Assembly (NCBI GenBank): GCA_040880365.1
Contig: JBBDIO010000010.1
Coordinates: 1 to 9,019 of the forward strand
Direction: 5' to 3'
Origin: JBBDIO01 sp040880365
Lineage (GTDB): Bacteria; Chloroflexota; Anaerolineae; Caldilineales; Caldilineaceae
DNA length: 9,019 bases
This document shows positions 1 through 5,748 of the stretch, in pieces. A program made the translations under genes and the position numbers. Each line of letters starts with the position of its first letter. Position 1 is the first letter of the stretch. Below the pieces are notes generated by a model that saw only the letters and a program-made list of their open reading frames with translations, had not been told where the DNA came from and did no database searches.

Positions 1-187
1 GTTCCTGCTGGGTGGGGGTGGGTCCGGGGTCGCGGTGAAATTCGTTGGGCAGCGAACGCCGTGTGCGCAGCAATTCGATGGTTTCGGGGCTGGTGCGCTG
101 GTGCCAGATGGCGGGACTGCTTTCTGTGCCGCTTTCTGTGCTGCTTGGCGCGCCGCTGTCCGAAGTCCGGTTTTGTGAGGTAGACAT
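1..187 (-). CDS. Nitroreductase family protein, N-terminal part (runs off the window)
   Basis: This is the 5' end of a leftward gene, open without a stop for 62 codons to the window edge. The ATG at 187-185 follows an AAGGAG ribosome binding site (complement of 192-197) at 4 nt, which fixes the start. The first ~25 residues are Ser/Thr/Glu-rich and low in complexity, including a 4-residue repeat (SSTESGTESS). They are followed by a segment reading ETIELLRTRRSLPNEF and then a Pro-rich DPGPTPTQQE stretch. That layout, a helix ending in RRS followed by a short loop and 'PTxxQ', is the FMN-contacting N-terminus of YdjA/NfnB-type flavin nitroreductases, which reduce nitro or related acceptors with NAD(P)H. 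The family call is from this short stretch only; the FMN pocket and dimer interface lie outside the window. It sits 91 bp downstream of the enolase-superfamily gene on the same strand. Another flavin or unrelated protein with a similar start cannot be excluded. Confidence 0.62.
   Translation of the reverse strand, partial: MSTSQNRTSDSGAPSSTESGTESSPAIWHQRTSPETIELLRTRRSLPNEFHRDPGPTPTQQE
119..154. repeat. 12-bp tandem repeat in the nitroreductase 5' coding region
   Basis: Two near-identical 12-bp units (119-130 and 131-142, both beginning gctttctgtg) are followed by a decayed third unit (143-154). They encode an in-frame four-residue repeat (S-G-T-E) in the disordered N-terminal tail of the nitroreductase-like protein. 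Because the unit is a multiple of three, copy-number change would alter tail length without breaking the frame. Confidence 0.6.
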
Positions 188-278
188 GCCACTCCTTGTC
201 GTTCAGATGAACGGCAGCGCTTTTCCGAGAGTGGTGTCGGAATTTCTCTCCCATTCCTCCCGGAAAAACGCAGTGTGA

Positions 279-1439
279 TTATTGGGCCAGTTGGAAAGTG
301 CTGCGGGTATAGGGCTGCATCGCCGCGTGGTCCAGGTCTACGCCCAGGCCGGGACGGTCGGGCACAATCGCCCCGCCATCGGCATATTGCATATGGGGGG
401 TGATGAGGGTGGCCTCGCGCACCCATTCGCTCTGGAGATCGCTGCCCAGCACGCAGTTGCGCGCACACGCGGCCGCGTGCAGACGCAGGTGCTGAAGCAC
501 GCCCAATTCCAGCGAACTGCCATGCCAGCAATCTTTGTAGTGAAATTCGGCCACAGCCGAGGAACGGATGAATTCGTAGGTGCTGCCGCCGCCCAGGTTA
601 TAGCCATCGGCAATATCTTCGCGCAGGGCAATGCGGAAGAGTTCTTCGCGGCGGGGATGGCAGATGATGGTCAACCCGCCCACGCTGCGTGCGCGGTGCC
701 AATCGTCGAGCGCATCCACGATGAAGGGGTCTTCGATCTGCACCGTGAAGGGCAGAGAGGCCAGCATTTCGAAATAGCCATAGCTTTCGCGGAAGCTGCG
801 CCAGGCATACATGGGGTCGATGGTGACCCGGAAACCGGCGGGGATGTCTTCGGCGATCTGCACCACGGCGTGCACCATATCGCCCGCGCCGTTACATTTC
901 ATCTTGATGCCGTGCAGCCCGTTTTCCGCGGCTTCGTGGATGAGCGCCGCCAGCGTCTTGGGGTCGGGGCGATTGGCCCAGAAATCGGTGGGCACGACTT
1001 TGCGCACTGCGCCCCCCAATAGCTGATGGGCAGGCAGCCCCACGGCTTTGCCCACGGCATCTAGCCAAAGCGCTTCCATGAGCATATATTCTTTGTCGGG
1101 TGCGTTGTGCCACGACCATTTTGGATAGACAACCGGCAGGCCATCCGGTTCTTCGCTGGTCATCCAGAGGGTGGCGGGCGCGGTGGTGAGCAGGTCGCGC
1201 CCCAGCAGGTCTTGCAGGGTGGCTTCCACCACCGGGCGGGTGACGCCGCGGTTGGCTTCGCCCACGGCGACGATGCCTGTATTCGTGGTGCCTTCTACCA
1301 GATGCACCGCGCGTTCGGGCCATTTGGTGCTGTCGGAATAGATGCGCCCGCTTTTATCGGGGGCGGCGATGATATCGGCGCGCGCGGGCACAACAACTTC
1401 CCAGACGCGGAATTGGGTGAAGTGGAGTGAAGCAGTCAT
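279..1439 (-). CDS. Enolase superfamily protein, mandelate racemase/muconate lactonizing enzyme type
   Basis: A 386-residue protein, the usual size for COG4948-type enzymes, which abstract a proton alpha to a carboxylate (acid-sugar dehydratases, racemases, cycloisomerases) in the cytoplasm. The N-terminal capping domain (about 1-135) is followed by a beta/alpha barrel. Visible active-site marks are the KxK pair K179/K181 (GIKMK), metal ligands D208 (TIDPMYAW) and E236 (VQIEDPF), D278 in ADGYNLGGG, and H306 in CWHGSSLELG as the likely His of the His-Asp dyad. The third metal ligand, normally Asp/Glu about 25 residues after E236, is not evident; H261 lies near that place (TIICHP). The frame stays open upstream to 1697, but the ATG at 1439 matches the family N-terminus (TQFRVWEVVVPAR) and avoids running across the neighbouring gene. 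No strong ribosome site is seen. Substrate cannot be told from sequence; an acid sugar is plausible given the neighbouring sugar-type binding protein, but that is a guess. Confidence 0.88.
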   Translation of the reverse strand: MTASLHFTQFRVWEVVVPARADIIAAPDKSGRIYSDSTKWPERAVHLVEGTTNTGIVAVGEANRGVTRPVVEATLQDLLGRDLLTTAPATLWMTSEEPDGLPVVYPKWSWHNAPDKEYMLMEALWLDAVGKAVGLPAHQLLGGAVRKVVPTDFWANRPDPKTLAALIHEAAENGLHGIKMKCNGAGDMVHAVVQIAEDIPAGFRVTIDPMYAWRSFRESYGYFEMLASLPFTVQIEDPFIVDALDDWHRARSVGGLTIICHPRREELFRIALREDIADGYNLGGGSTYEFIRSSAVAEFHYKDCWHGSSLELGVLQHLRLHAAACARNCVLGSDLQSEWVREATLITPHMQYADGGAIVPDRPGLGVDLDHAAMQPYTRSTFQLAQ

Positions 1440-1570
1440 AACAGGTGCGTGTCCAGTTCTAAGCTTGATTGACGTTGAAGCGGTATGGTGCGATTGGCGG
1501 TTGCGATGCAACTTCCTAATGATAGTGCACAAATTCCCGGATGCTAAACGCGCCGCAAGCAGATGTTTGT
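1440..1570. other. Intergenic region with a short palindrome, upstream of the enolase-superfamily gene
   Basis: A 131-bp gap between two leftward genes. It contains a perfect 5-bp inverted repeat, GTTGC-GAT-GCAAC, at 1500-1512, about 60 bp upstream of the enolase-superfamily start. No T-run follows on either strand, so it does not look like an intrinsic terminator; a regulator site is possible. I could not pick out a convincing -35/-10 pair here. Confidence 0.3.
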
Positions 1571-2062
1571 TCAGGGAGCAAAGCTGTCGAGGGTATCCAG
1601 CGTGACTCTGGCCCACTTTTCCACATTCGTGGCGTACTCGTCTGCGCCGCCCGCTATGATATCCGTAACGATCATCGGCCAATTCGAGGCGGGCCACTTG
1701 GGAATCGGCTCATCCTGGCGGCGGGTGATGCGTGCCGGGCCACCAGCAAGCGCACTGTGGCGACGCCGCAGCCCGGCCGTATCTGCCTTGCCTGTCAGCG
1801 CATCTGCCACCGCGGTGCGCAGCCCGGCGATTGCTGCCACGGTATAGCCCATGCTTGCGGGATGTTGCAATACATAGGTCGCCACCGCGTAGAAATGGGC
1901 AAGCAGGCCCGCGTCGGGGGCTTCTGCTTCGAGAAAGAGCAGGGCATGGAAGTGTTCGCGGCACGTCGTGTCCGCGGACAAGACTGTCCCACACTCGGGA
2001 CAGTGTGTGGGGTCCGAATCGAGCGTAGTTGCGGGTTTGGATTCCCCGGCGGGCTTCCCCAT
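1571..2062 (-). CDS. DUF5946-like small Cys/His protein
   Basis: A 163-residue soluble protein without signal peptide or membrane segment. The N-terminal third carries C21-P-E-C24, then C34 and the motif CREHFHALLFLEAEAP. A second block, AHFYAVATYVLQHPAS (H56, Y63, Q66, H67), follows. This 'CPxCG ... C..xFHALLxLE ... H..xVxxYxLQHP' layout matches what I recall of DUF5946, a family without an assigned function; the Cys and His residues could form a zinc site. The C-terminal half has a Trp-containing PKWPASNWPM and ends WARVTLDTLDSFAP. The start is fixed by GAGGAG (complement of about 2069-2074) just upstream of the ATG at 2062. The frame is open further upstream to 2413, but that part overlaps the preceding gene and lacks family similarity. 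It lies 80 bp after the XRE/NB-ARC regulator on the same strand and may be co-transcribed with it. Confidence 0.68.
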   Translation of the reverse strand: MGKPAGESKPATTLDSDPTHCPECGTVLSADTTCREHFHALLFLEAEAPDAGLLAHFYAVATYVLQHPASMGYTVAAIAGLRTAVADALTGKADTAGLRRRHSALAGGPARITRRQDEPIPKWPASNWPMIVTDIIAGGADEYATNVEKWARVTLDTLDSFAP

Positions 2063-2075
2063 CGATTTCTCCTCA

Positions 2076-2135
2076 AGTTTTTCTGTGAACTTTTCCGTTA
2101 ACTTTTCTATGGATTCCTCTGCGAACTTCCCTGCG
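2076..2135. repeat. Five imperfect 12-bp tandem repeats in the leader of the DUF5946-like gene
   Basis: Units at 2076-2087, 2088-2099, 2100-2111, 2112-2123 and 2124-2135 share the form (a)acttttc.gtg; the last two have diverged. The array fills most of the 80-bp gap between the regulator's stop and the ribosome site of the DUF5946-like gene. Read leftward in the frame of that gene it would give EKL/TEKF/TEKL/EEKS-like tetrapeptides, but no in-frame ATG, GTG or TTG precedes it after the upstream gene's stop, so I regard it as non-coding leader or a decayed coding extension. Confidence 0.65.
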
Positions 2136-2142
2136 GGTATGC

Positions 2143-4152
2143 TCAGGCGAGGAGGTGCGCGCGCAGGCGTGCAGCATGAATATGGGCGGGATGATTGCGC
2201 GCGCAATGGGCCAGGATGTACTCTAAAACTCGGCGCGCCGGAGCGAACGCCTGGCGCGCGCGAAGGTTTTCGGCATAGGCCAACAGGTGTTCGAAGAAGT
2301 GGGGCCATGTGTGCAGGGGATACAGGTCGCCACCGTGTTCGGCGAAACGCCAGAACCCTTCGATGGCCGCGGCCAGGGTGTGAGTGTGTGCATGGGCCTG
2401 TGCGTAGCGCCACGCAACTGCCATATTGTCGATTTCAGCAGCCAACTCTCCCAACGCAGGCGCGACGCCATGTGTTGGGCGCGCCGTTCCCAACTGCCAG
2501 GCCAGGTTCAGATAATAGTCGCTGTGGCGCGCCAAAAGGTCATCGGCAGGGCGTGCGGTTGCCGCGTCCGCATCCGGCGCGATGGCGCGGGGCTGGTGTT
2601 GCAGATATTGGCACAGCAGCCATTGCATATGATAACGCCCCGTGGGCGTGTGGCGCAGCAGGGATTGGTTCACGAGCGCCGAAAGGTTGGGCAGCGAGAC
2701 GTGCGCGATGGCTGCGGCTGCGGCGCGGCGAAAACCTCCCTCGAAGACGGTGAGGTGGCGCAAGGCCCGGCGTTCGTCGGGGGTGAGCAGGCACCAGGAA
2801 TGCTCGAAGACGGCGTGCATGGATTGGTGGCGTGCCGGCAGATCGCGGGTCGCACAGGCGAGAAAGGCAGGGTCGCGCGCGATTTCTTCGGCAATTTCGG
2901 TGCAGGTGAGCGCAGGTGTCCACGTGGCTGCCAGTTTGATTGCCAACGGCAGACCTTCTACCAGACGGCAGATCTGTGCGATAGCAGCCTGCGCTTCGGG
3001 ATCCAGCTGAAAGTCGGTCTGCATCCGGCGTGCACAGTGAATAAACCAACTGGCCGCGCTATAGCTTGCCAGTGCGCCCGCATGGGTCGCCGGGGGAGAT
3101 AGCAGACCGTGCACAGGAAAAGTCCATTCGGCGTGCAGGTGGAGGCGGGTGCGCGAGGTGACAACAATTGTCACGTCGGGCCGGTGTTGCAAGAGCGCAG
3201 CCAACACGGCGGACGCATCCTGCGCCGGACGCGGGGGGTCAGCGTGTCTGCGCGTATGGTCTGTGTCACTTTTTGTAGCACCATTGCTCGCTTCCGGGTT
3301 GTTCGGGGCGTTTTCCCCGGGGGCGGGGGCCAGTAGATGGTCGAAGCCATCCAGAATGAGCAGAAAACGTTTGGCTTGCGCCAGGGCTTGCGCCAACGGT
3401 TGTTCCGGGGTGTCTGCCGTGGGAGATTGTGTGACCCCTGGTCTGCTGGATGCAGGCGCAAGCATGACCGCGGGGGCTGCGACGGGCGGCGATTCGAGCA
3501 CATGGCTGAGGATCTGATACAGGGTTTCGGCGGGGGAAATCGGGATGGGACTGTCGGAGGCAGTAGCAGTGGGAACAGACGTGAGATCGAGAAAGTAGAT
3601 TGCACCGGGAAACTGGGTTTGGGTGCGCGTTGCCAATTCCTGCGCCAGTCGAGTTTTGCCCACACCGCCCGGCCCCACCAGGTTCAGCAGGCGACAGTCG
3701 GGATTTTCCAGCAACTTGAGCAGGGCGTGGATGTCGGCGTCGCGCCCGATCGGGGGCAGGGTGCTCTGCAACTGTGGTGGCGTCAGCACGGGCGGCACAA
3801 GGGCTGGTGATAGTGACGGGGGCGAATTTGTGGGCCATATTGTGGGCCATATTGTCGGCCATATCGGCGAAGATACTGGAGGAGATACTGGAGGAGATAC
3901 CGCAATCGGCAACAATGTCTCTGGTTGCTGGTCGCGGGCCGCAGCAACAAACAGGGCCAACTCTGCCGGGGGGACGCCAAGGCTGCGCGCCAGCATCTCG
4001 GCCAGCGTTCGCGAGGGGCGACTTTCGCTGCTTTCAATTTTGCGCAGGGCCGAAACCGAACAGCCTGCACTATAGGCAAGTTGGTCACGGGTGAGATCGT
4101 GTGCTTTGCGCAGACGCGTCACCCATGCGCCAAAGGAGATAGCGGGTTGCAT
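2143..4152 (-). CDS. XRE-family HTH regulator fused to an NB-ARC/STAND ATPase
   Basis: A 669-residue signal-transduction ATPase. Residues ~6-67 form an XRE/Cro-type helix-turn-helix (WVTRLRKAHDLTRDQLAYSAG, then SVSALRKIE). A Pro/Ser-rich linker follows (~80-130) with PPVS and IWPT repeats. The NB-ARC core has Walker A GPGGVGKT (160-167), Walker B LLILDGFD (264-271), a sensor strand TIVVTSR (328-334) and the GLPL motif (400-403). After it comes the winged-helix-like LTPDERRALRHLTVFEGGF (456-474) typical of AfsR/LuxR-type STAND regulators. In the family, nucleotide exchange and oligomerisation gate DNA binding after a sensor domain detects a signal. Here the C-terminus after ~540 is short (about 130 residues, helical, His/Ala-rich) and lacks a recognisable long TPR array, so it is shorter than many relatives. 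The ATG at 4152 starts right at the HTH; the ribosome site is weak. It is transcribed away from the binding-protein operon and could regulate it or itself; direct evidence is absent. Confidence 0.9.
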   Translation of the reverse strand: MQPAISFGAWVTRLRKAHDLTRDQLAYSAGCSVSALRKIESSESRPSRTLAEMLARSLGVPPAELALFVAAARDQQPETLLPIAVSPPVSPPVSSPIWPTIWPTIWPTNSPPSLSPALVPPVLTPPQLQSTLPPIGRDADIHALLKLLENPDCRLLNLVGPGGVGKTRLAQELATRTQTQFPGAIYFLDLTSVPTATASDSPIPISPAETLYQILSHVLESPPVAAPAVMLAPASSRPGVTQSPTADTPEQPLAQALAQAKRFLLILDGFDHLLAPAPGENAPNNPEASNGATKSDTDHTRRHADPPRPAQDASAVLAALLQHRPDVTIVVTSRTRLHLHAEWTFPVHGLLSPPATHAGALASYSAASWFIHCARRMQTDFQLDPEAQAAIAQICRLVEGLPLAIKLAATWTPALTCTEIAEEIARDPAFLACATRDLPARHQSMHAVFEHSWCLLTPDERRALRHLTVFEGGFRRAAAAAIAHVSLPNLSALVNQSLLRHTPTGRYHMQWLLCQYLQHQPRAIAPDADAATARPADDLLARHSDYYLNLAWQLGTARPTHGVAPALGELAAEIDNMAVAWRYAQAHAHTHTLAAAIEGFWRFAEHGGDLYPLHTWPHFFEHLLAYAENLRARQAFAPARRVLEYILAHCARNHPAHIHAARLRAHLLA
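3828..3899. repeat. Six 12-bp tandem repeats of two unit types inside the regulator's linker
   Basis: Units at 3828-3839, 3840-3851 and 3852-3863 have the form ttgtgggccata (the third with one change). A transition unit lies at 3864-3875, and two identical units ctggaggagata at 3876-3887 and 3888-3899. Read leftward they encode the IWPT x3 and PPVS x2 tetrapeptides of the linker between the HTH and the ATPase core. The frame is kept throughout, so the array sets linker length. Confidence 0.85.
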
Positions 4153-4253
4153 CTCTATTCTCTGCTCCGCCCGATTGAACGCACCGCCGGCAGTTTGTAG
4201 ATCGGTTTTGTAAATCTGGACCCTCTGTGCAGCGGGTCACCGTGCAATTGTAG

Positions 4254-4276
4254 CACATTTTGGGGCACATTTGGGG
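4254..4276. repeat. Tandem repeat GCACATTT(T)GGG, possible operator
   Basis: Two adjacent copies, 4254-4265 (12 bp) and 4266-4276 (11 bp), followed by a partial GCA. The shared TTTGGGGCA cores start at 4259 and 4270, 11 bp apart, about one helical turn, so two protomers could bind the same DNA face. It lies just upstream of the possible leftward -10 for the XRE/NB-ARC gene. Confidence 0.5.
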
Positions 4277-4284
4277 CAGAAATT

Positions 4285-4305
4285 GTCACCACATCGTTGG
4301 GTGAC
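4285..4305. promoter_or_regulatory. Inverted repeat GTCACC-N9-GGTGAC, candidate operator
   Basis: Perfect 6-bp arms at 4285-4290 and 4300-4305 with a 9-bp spacer, directly upstream of the TATAAT at 4311. A protein bound here would cover the -35 and spacer region of the rightward promoter. Extra half-sites GTCACC (4236-4241) and GTCAC (4326-4330) flank it. Confidence 0.45.
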
Positions 4306-4310
4306 GGTAC

Positions 4311-4316
4311 TATAAT
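4311..4316 (+). promoter_or_regulatory. -10 element TATAAT for the rightward operon
   Basis: An exact TATAAT about 88 bp upstream of the binding-protein ATG. There is no good -35 at 16-18 bp; a TTGTCA (4283-4288) is near consensus but 22 bp away, too far for normal spacing. The promoter may therefore need an activator, or use an unusual spacing. Confidence 0.5.
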
Positions 4317-4334
4317 TGTGGCTGTGTCACTTGT

Positions 4335-4362
4335 CGCCGGCAGATTCTGGCGCATTCCGGCG
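4335..4362 (+). promoter_or_regulatory. Leader hairpin in the binding-protein mRNA
   Basis: Arms CGCCGG (4335-4340) and CCGGCG (4357-4362) with a 16-nt loop, within the expected 5' leader. There is no T-run, so not a terminator; it could be an mRNA-stability or translation element, or chance in GC-rich DNA. Confidence 0.3.
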
Positions 4363-4403
4363 CGTTTCCAGGCTATGTCAGGCGAAAATTGAAGATCCCG
4401 AAA

Positions 4404-5729
4404 ATGAACGCCATTTCTCGACGCATGTTCCTCAAAGCCGCAGGTGGAGTTGTGGTCGCCTCTGTGATTGGCGCGTGCGCCGCCGCGACCGCGCCTGCCC
4501 CGGCTGCGAATACGAAAGAGAAAGCCCGTCTGGTTTTTCAGGATTGCCGCTGTATGGGCGAACAGCTTCTCTTGCATGAATTTTACGAAACCCACCCCGA
4601 TATTGAGGTGTTCTACATCCCCGACCCCGATAATTTTGAAGAAAAGATGCTGGCAGACATGCAAGCGGGGACCGCGCCCGATGTGCTGGTGGGCTGCTGT
4701 GATACCTTGCCCATTTGGGCACAGATGGGCTATCTGCTGGATTTGCGCCCCTATGTTCAGGCCGATTTGTCCAGCGATATCATCAGCGATTGGGATGGCG
4801 CGCAATATCGAAGTTTCTTCGCGCCCAGTGGCGTGCAATTTGCGCTGCCCAAATATCACGGCGCGCTGGCGGTCTATTACAACAAAGACCTCTTCGACCG
4901 TTATGCCGTGGCGTATCCCACGCGCAATTGGACCTATGACGATTATCTGGCGGCCATGCATACCCTGACTGTGGATCAGGATGGAGACGGCAGGCTGGAT
5001 CTCTGGGGTAGCATGGTAGACATCAGCTGGGAGCGCATCCAGGTGCATGTCAATGGCTTTGGCGGCCATTTTGTCGATCCCGAAGATTCGCGACGCAGCT
5101 GGATGGATCGGCCCGAAGCCCTGCGCGCGATGGAATGGATTCGGGCGCGCATGTGGGATGACCATGTGATGGCCAGCAAGCTGGATGTGCAGAATCTGCA
5201 AACGCGCGATGCGTTTATCCAGAAGCGCATTGCCATGGTGGAGGATGGTTCCTGGGCCTTGAGCGATATTTTGTCGCAGGCGCGTTTTCGGATCGGGGTT
5301 GCGCCCTTTCCGATTGGCCCGGAGCGCCGGGTGACGCTCGCCTCAACCGATGGCTTTGCCGTCTATTCGGGCACGACATATCCCGAAGCGGCGTGGGAGC
5401 TGATGAAGTTTTTTATCGGCCCCGACTATGGGCGAGCGATGATTCATTCGCAATTGCTGCAACCGGCGCGGGCTTCGCTGGTCAACGAGTGGGTAGCCTA
5501 TATTCACCAGCGTTTTCCGGTGGAATCGCAGGCGATTGACATTGCTGCATTTGCCGATGGGCATATGGAAGGCTACTCGGTGACTGCCGAAATCTTTGCC
5601 AATATGATTGACGCGCGACGCTTGATTCGTCCGGTGTGGGAAGAGATTTTTACGTTGGGCCAGGCGCGTGTGGAGACTATCAAGCGGACATCGATCCTGA
5701 TTCAGCAGACGCAGCCGGCGGAACTGTAG
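4404..5729 (+). CDS. ABC-type extracellular solute-binding lipoprotein with Tat signal (family 1-like)
   Basis: A 441-residue binding protein expected outside the cytoplasmic membrane. The N-terminus has a twin-arginine motif S-R-R-M-F-L-K (residues 5-11), a hydrophobic stretch and a lipobox VIGAC with lipid-acceptor C25, so export is probably folded via Tat and then anchoring. The mature part has family-1 solute-binding landmarks: ADMQAGTAPDVLVG (85-97), FALPKYHGALAVYYNKDLFD (146-165), WTYDDYLAAM, the DGDGRLDLWG loop (193-202) and DGFAVYSGTTYPEAAWELMKF near 316-336. Such proteins usually feed sugar or oligosaccharide ABC importers, but no permease or ATPase gene follows; two membrane sensor genes do. 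Unusual cysteines C48, C50, C98 and C99 lie in the two loops normally lining the N-lobe cleft. The ATG at 4404 puts the RR motif at residues 6-7; a TTG at 4389 is an alternative start. Neither has a strong ribosome site. Confidence 0.88.
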   Translation: MNAISRRMFLKAAGGVVVASVIGACAAATAPAPAANTKEKARLVFQDCRCMGEQLLLHEFYETHPDIEVFYIPDPDNFEEKMLADMQAGTAPDVLVGCCDTLPIWAQMGYLLDLRPYVQADLSSDIISDWDGAQYRSFFAPSGVQFALPKYHGALAVYYNKDLFDRYAVAYPTRNWTYDDYLAAMHTLTVDQDGDGRLDLWGSMVDISWERIQVHVNGFGGHFVDPEDSRRSWMDRPEALRAMEWIRARMWDDHVMASKLDVQNLQTRDAFIQKRIAMVEDGSWALSDILSQARFRIGVAPFPIGPERRVTLASTDGFAVYSGTTYPEAAWELMKFFIGPDYGRAMIHSQLLQPARASLVNEWVAYIHQRFPVESQAIDIAAFADGHMEGYSVTAEIFANMIDARRLIRPVWEEIFTLGQARVETIKRTSILIQQTQPAEL

Positions 5730-5748
5730 CGATTCGTCAGGTAAATTT

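Larger units (their letters stand above)
4153..4403. promoter_or_regulatory. Divergent intergenic control region between regulator and binding-protein operon
   Basis: About 250 bp separate two genes read in opposite directions, so both promoters must lie here. It holds a perfect TATAAT on the + strand (4311-4316), a TACAAT on the - strand (complement of 4247-4252), a tandem repeat of GCACATTT(T)GGG (4254-4276), several GTCAC/GTGAC copies (4236, 4285, 4301 reversed, 4326) and a 6-bp-arm hairpin (4335-4362). The concentration of repeats suggests operators, and the HTH regulator encoded to the left is the natural candidate to bind. No coding sequence is supported in it. Confidence 0.6.

Noticed and set aside
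282..1022. 246-codon + strand frame opposite the enolase-superfamily gene
   Set aside because: The - strand carries the KxK, Asp, Glu and His active-site residues in order; the + strand product is a shadow.
1440..1697. Upstream extension of the enolase-superfamily protein by 86 residues
   Set aside because: The extension overlaps the DUF5946-like gene, is Arg/His-rich and lies before the normal family N-terminus at MTASLHFTQF.
2063..2413. Upstream extension of the DUF5946-like protein
   Set aside because: It overlaps the regulator's coding sequence out of frame; the ATG at 2062 has a strong ribosome site.
2287..3102. Long + strand open frames opposite the XRE/NB-ARC gene
   Set aside because: They are antisense to a gene with full domain motifs, show no recognisable domain and have the Arg/Gly/Cys-rich look of out-of-frame GC-rich DNA.
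3828..3899. CRISPR array
   Set aside because: Units are 12 bp, directly abutting without spacers, and translate as linker peptide repeats; no cas genes nearby.
4375..4392. Mini-frame ATG...TGA (MSGEN) just before the binding-protein gene
   Set aside because: Five codons without a ribosome site; easily chance, though a leader peptide cannot be wholly excluded.
4974..5009. DQDGDGRLDL as a dockerin or EF-hand domain
   Set aside because: A single such loop followed by WG is common in family-1 solute-binding proteins and does not make a dockerin or EF-hand pair.
4155..5201. 348-codon open frame on the - strand opposite the binding-protein gene
   Set aside because: The + strand encodes a complete Tat-type solute-binding protein; the antisense product has no family features and spans the divergent promoter region.
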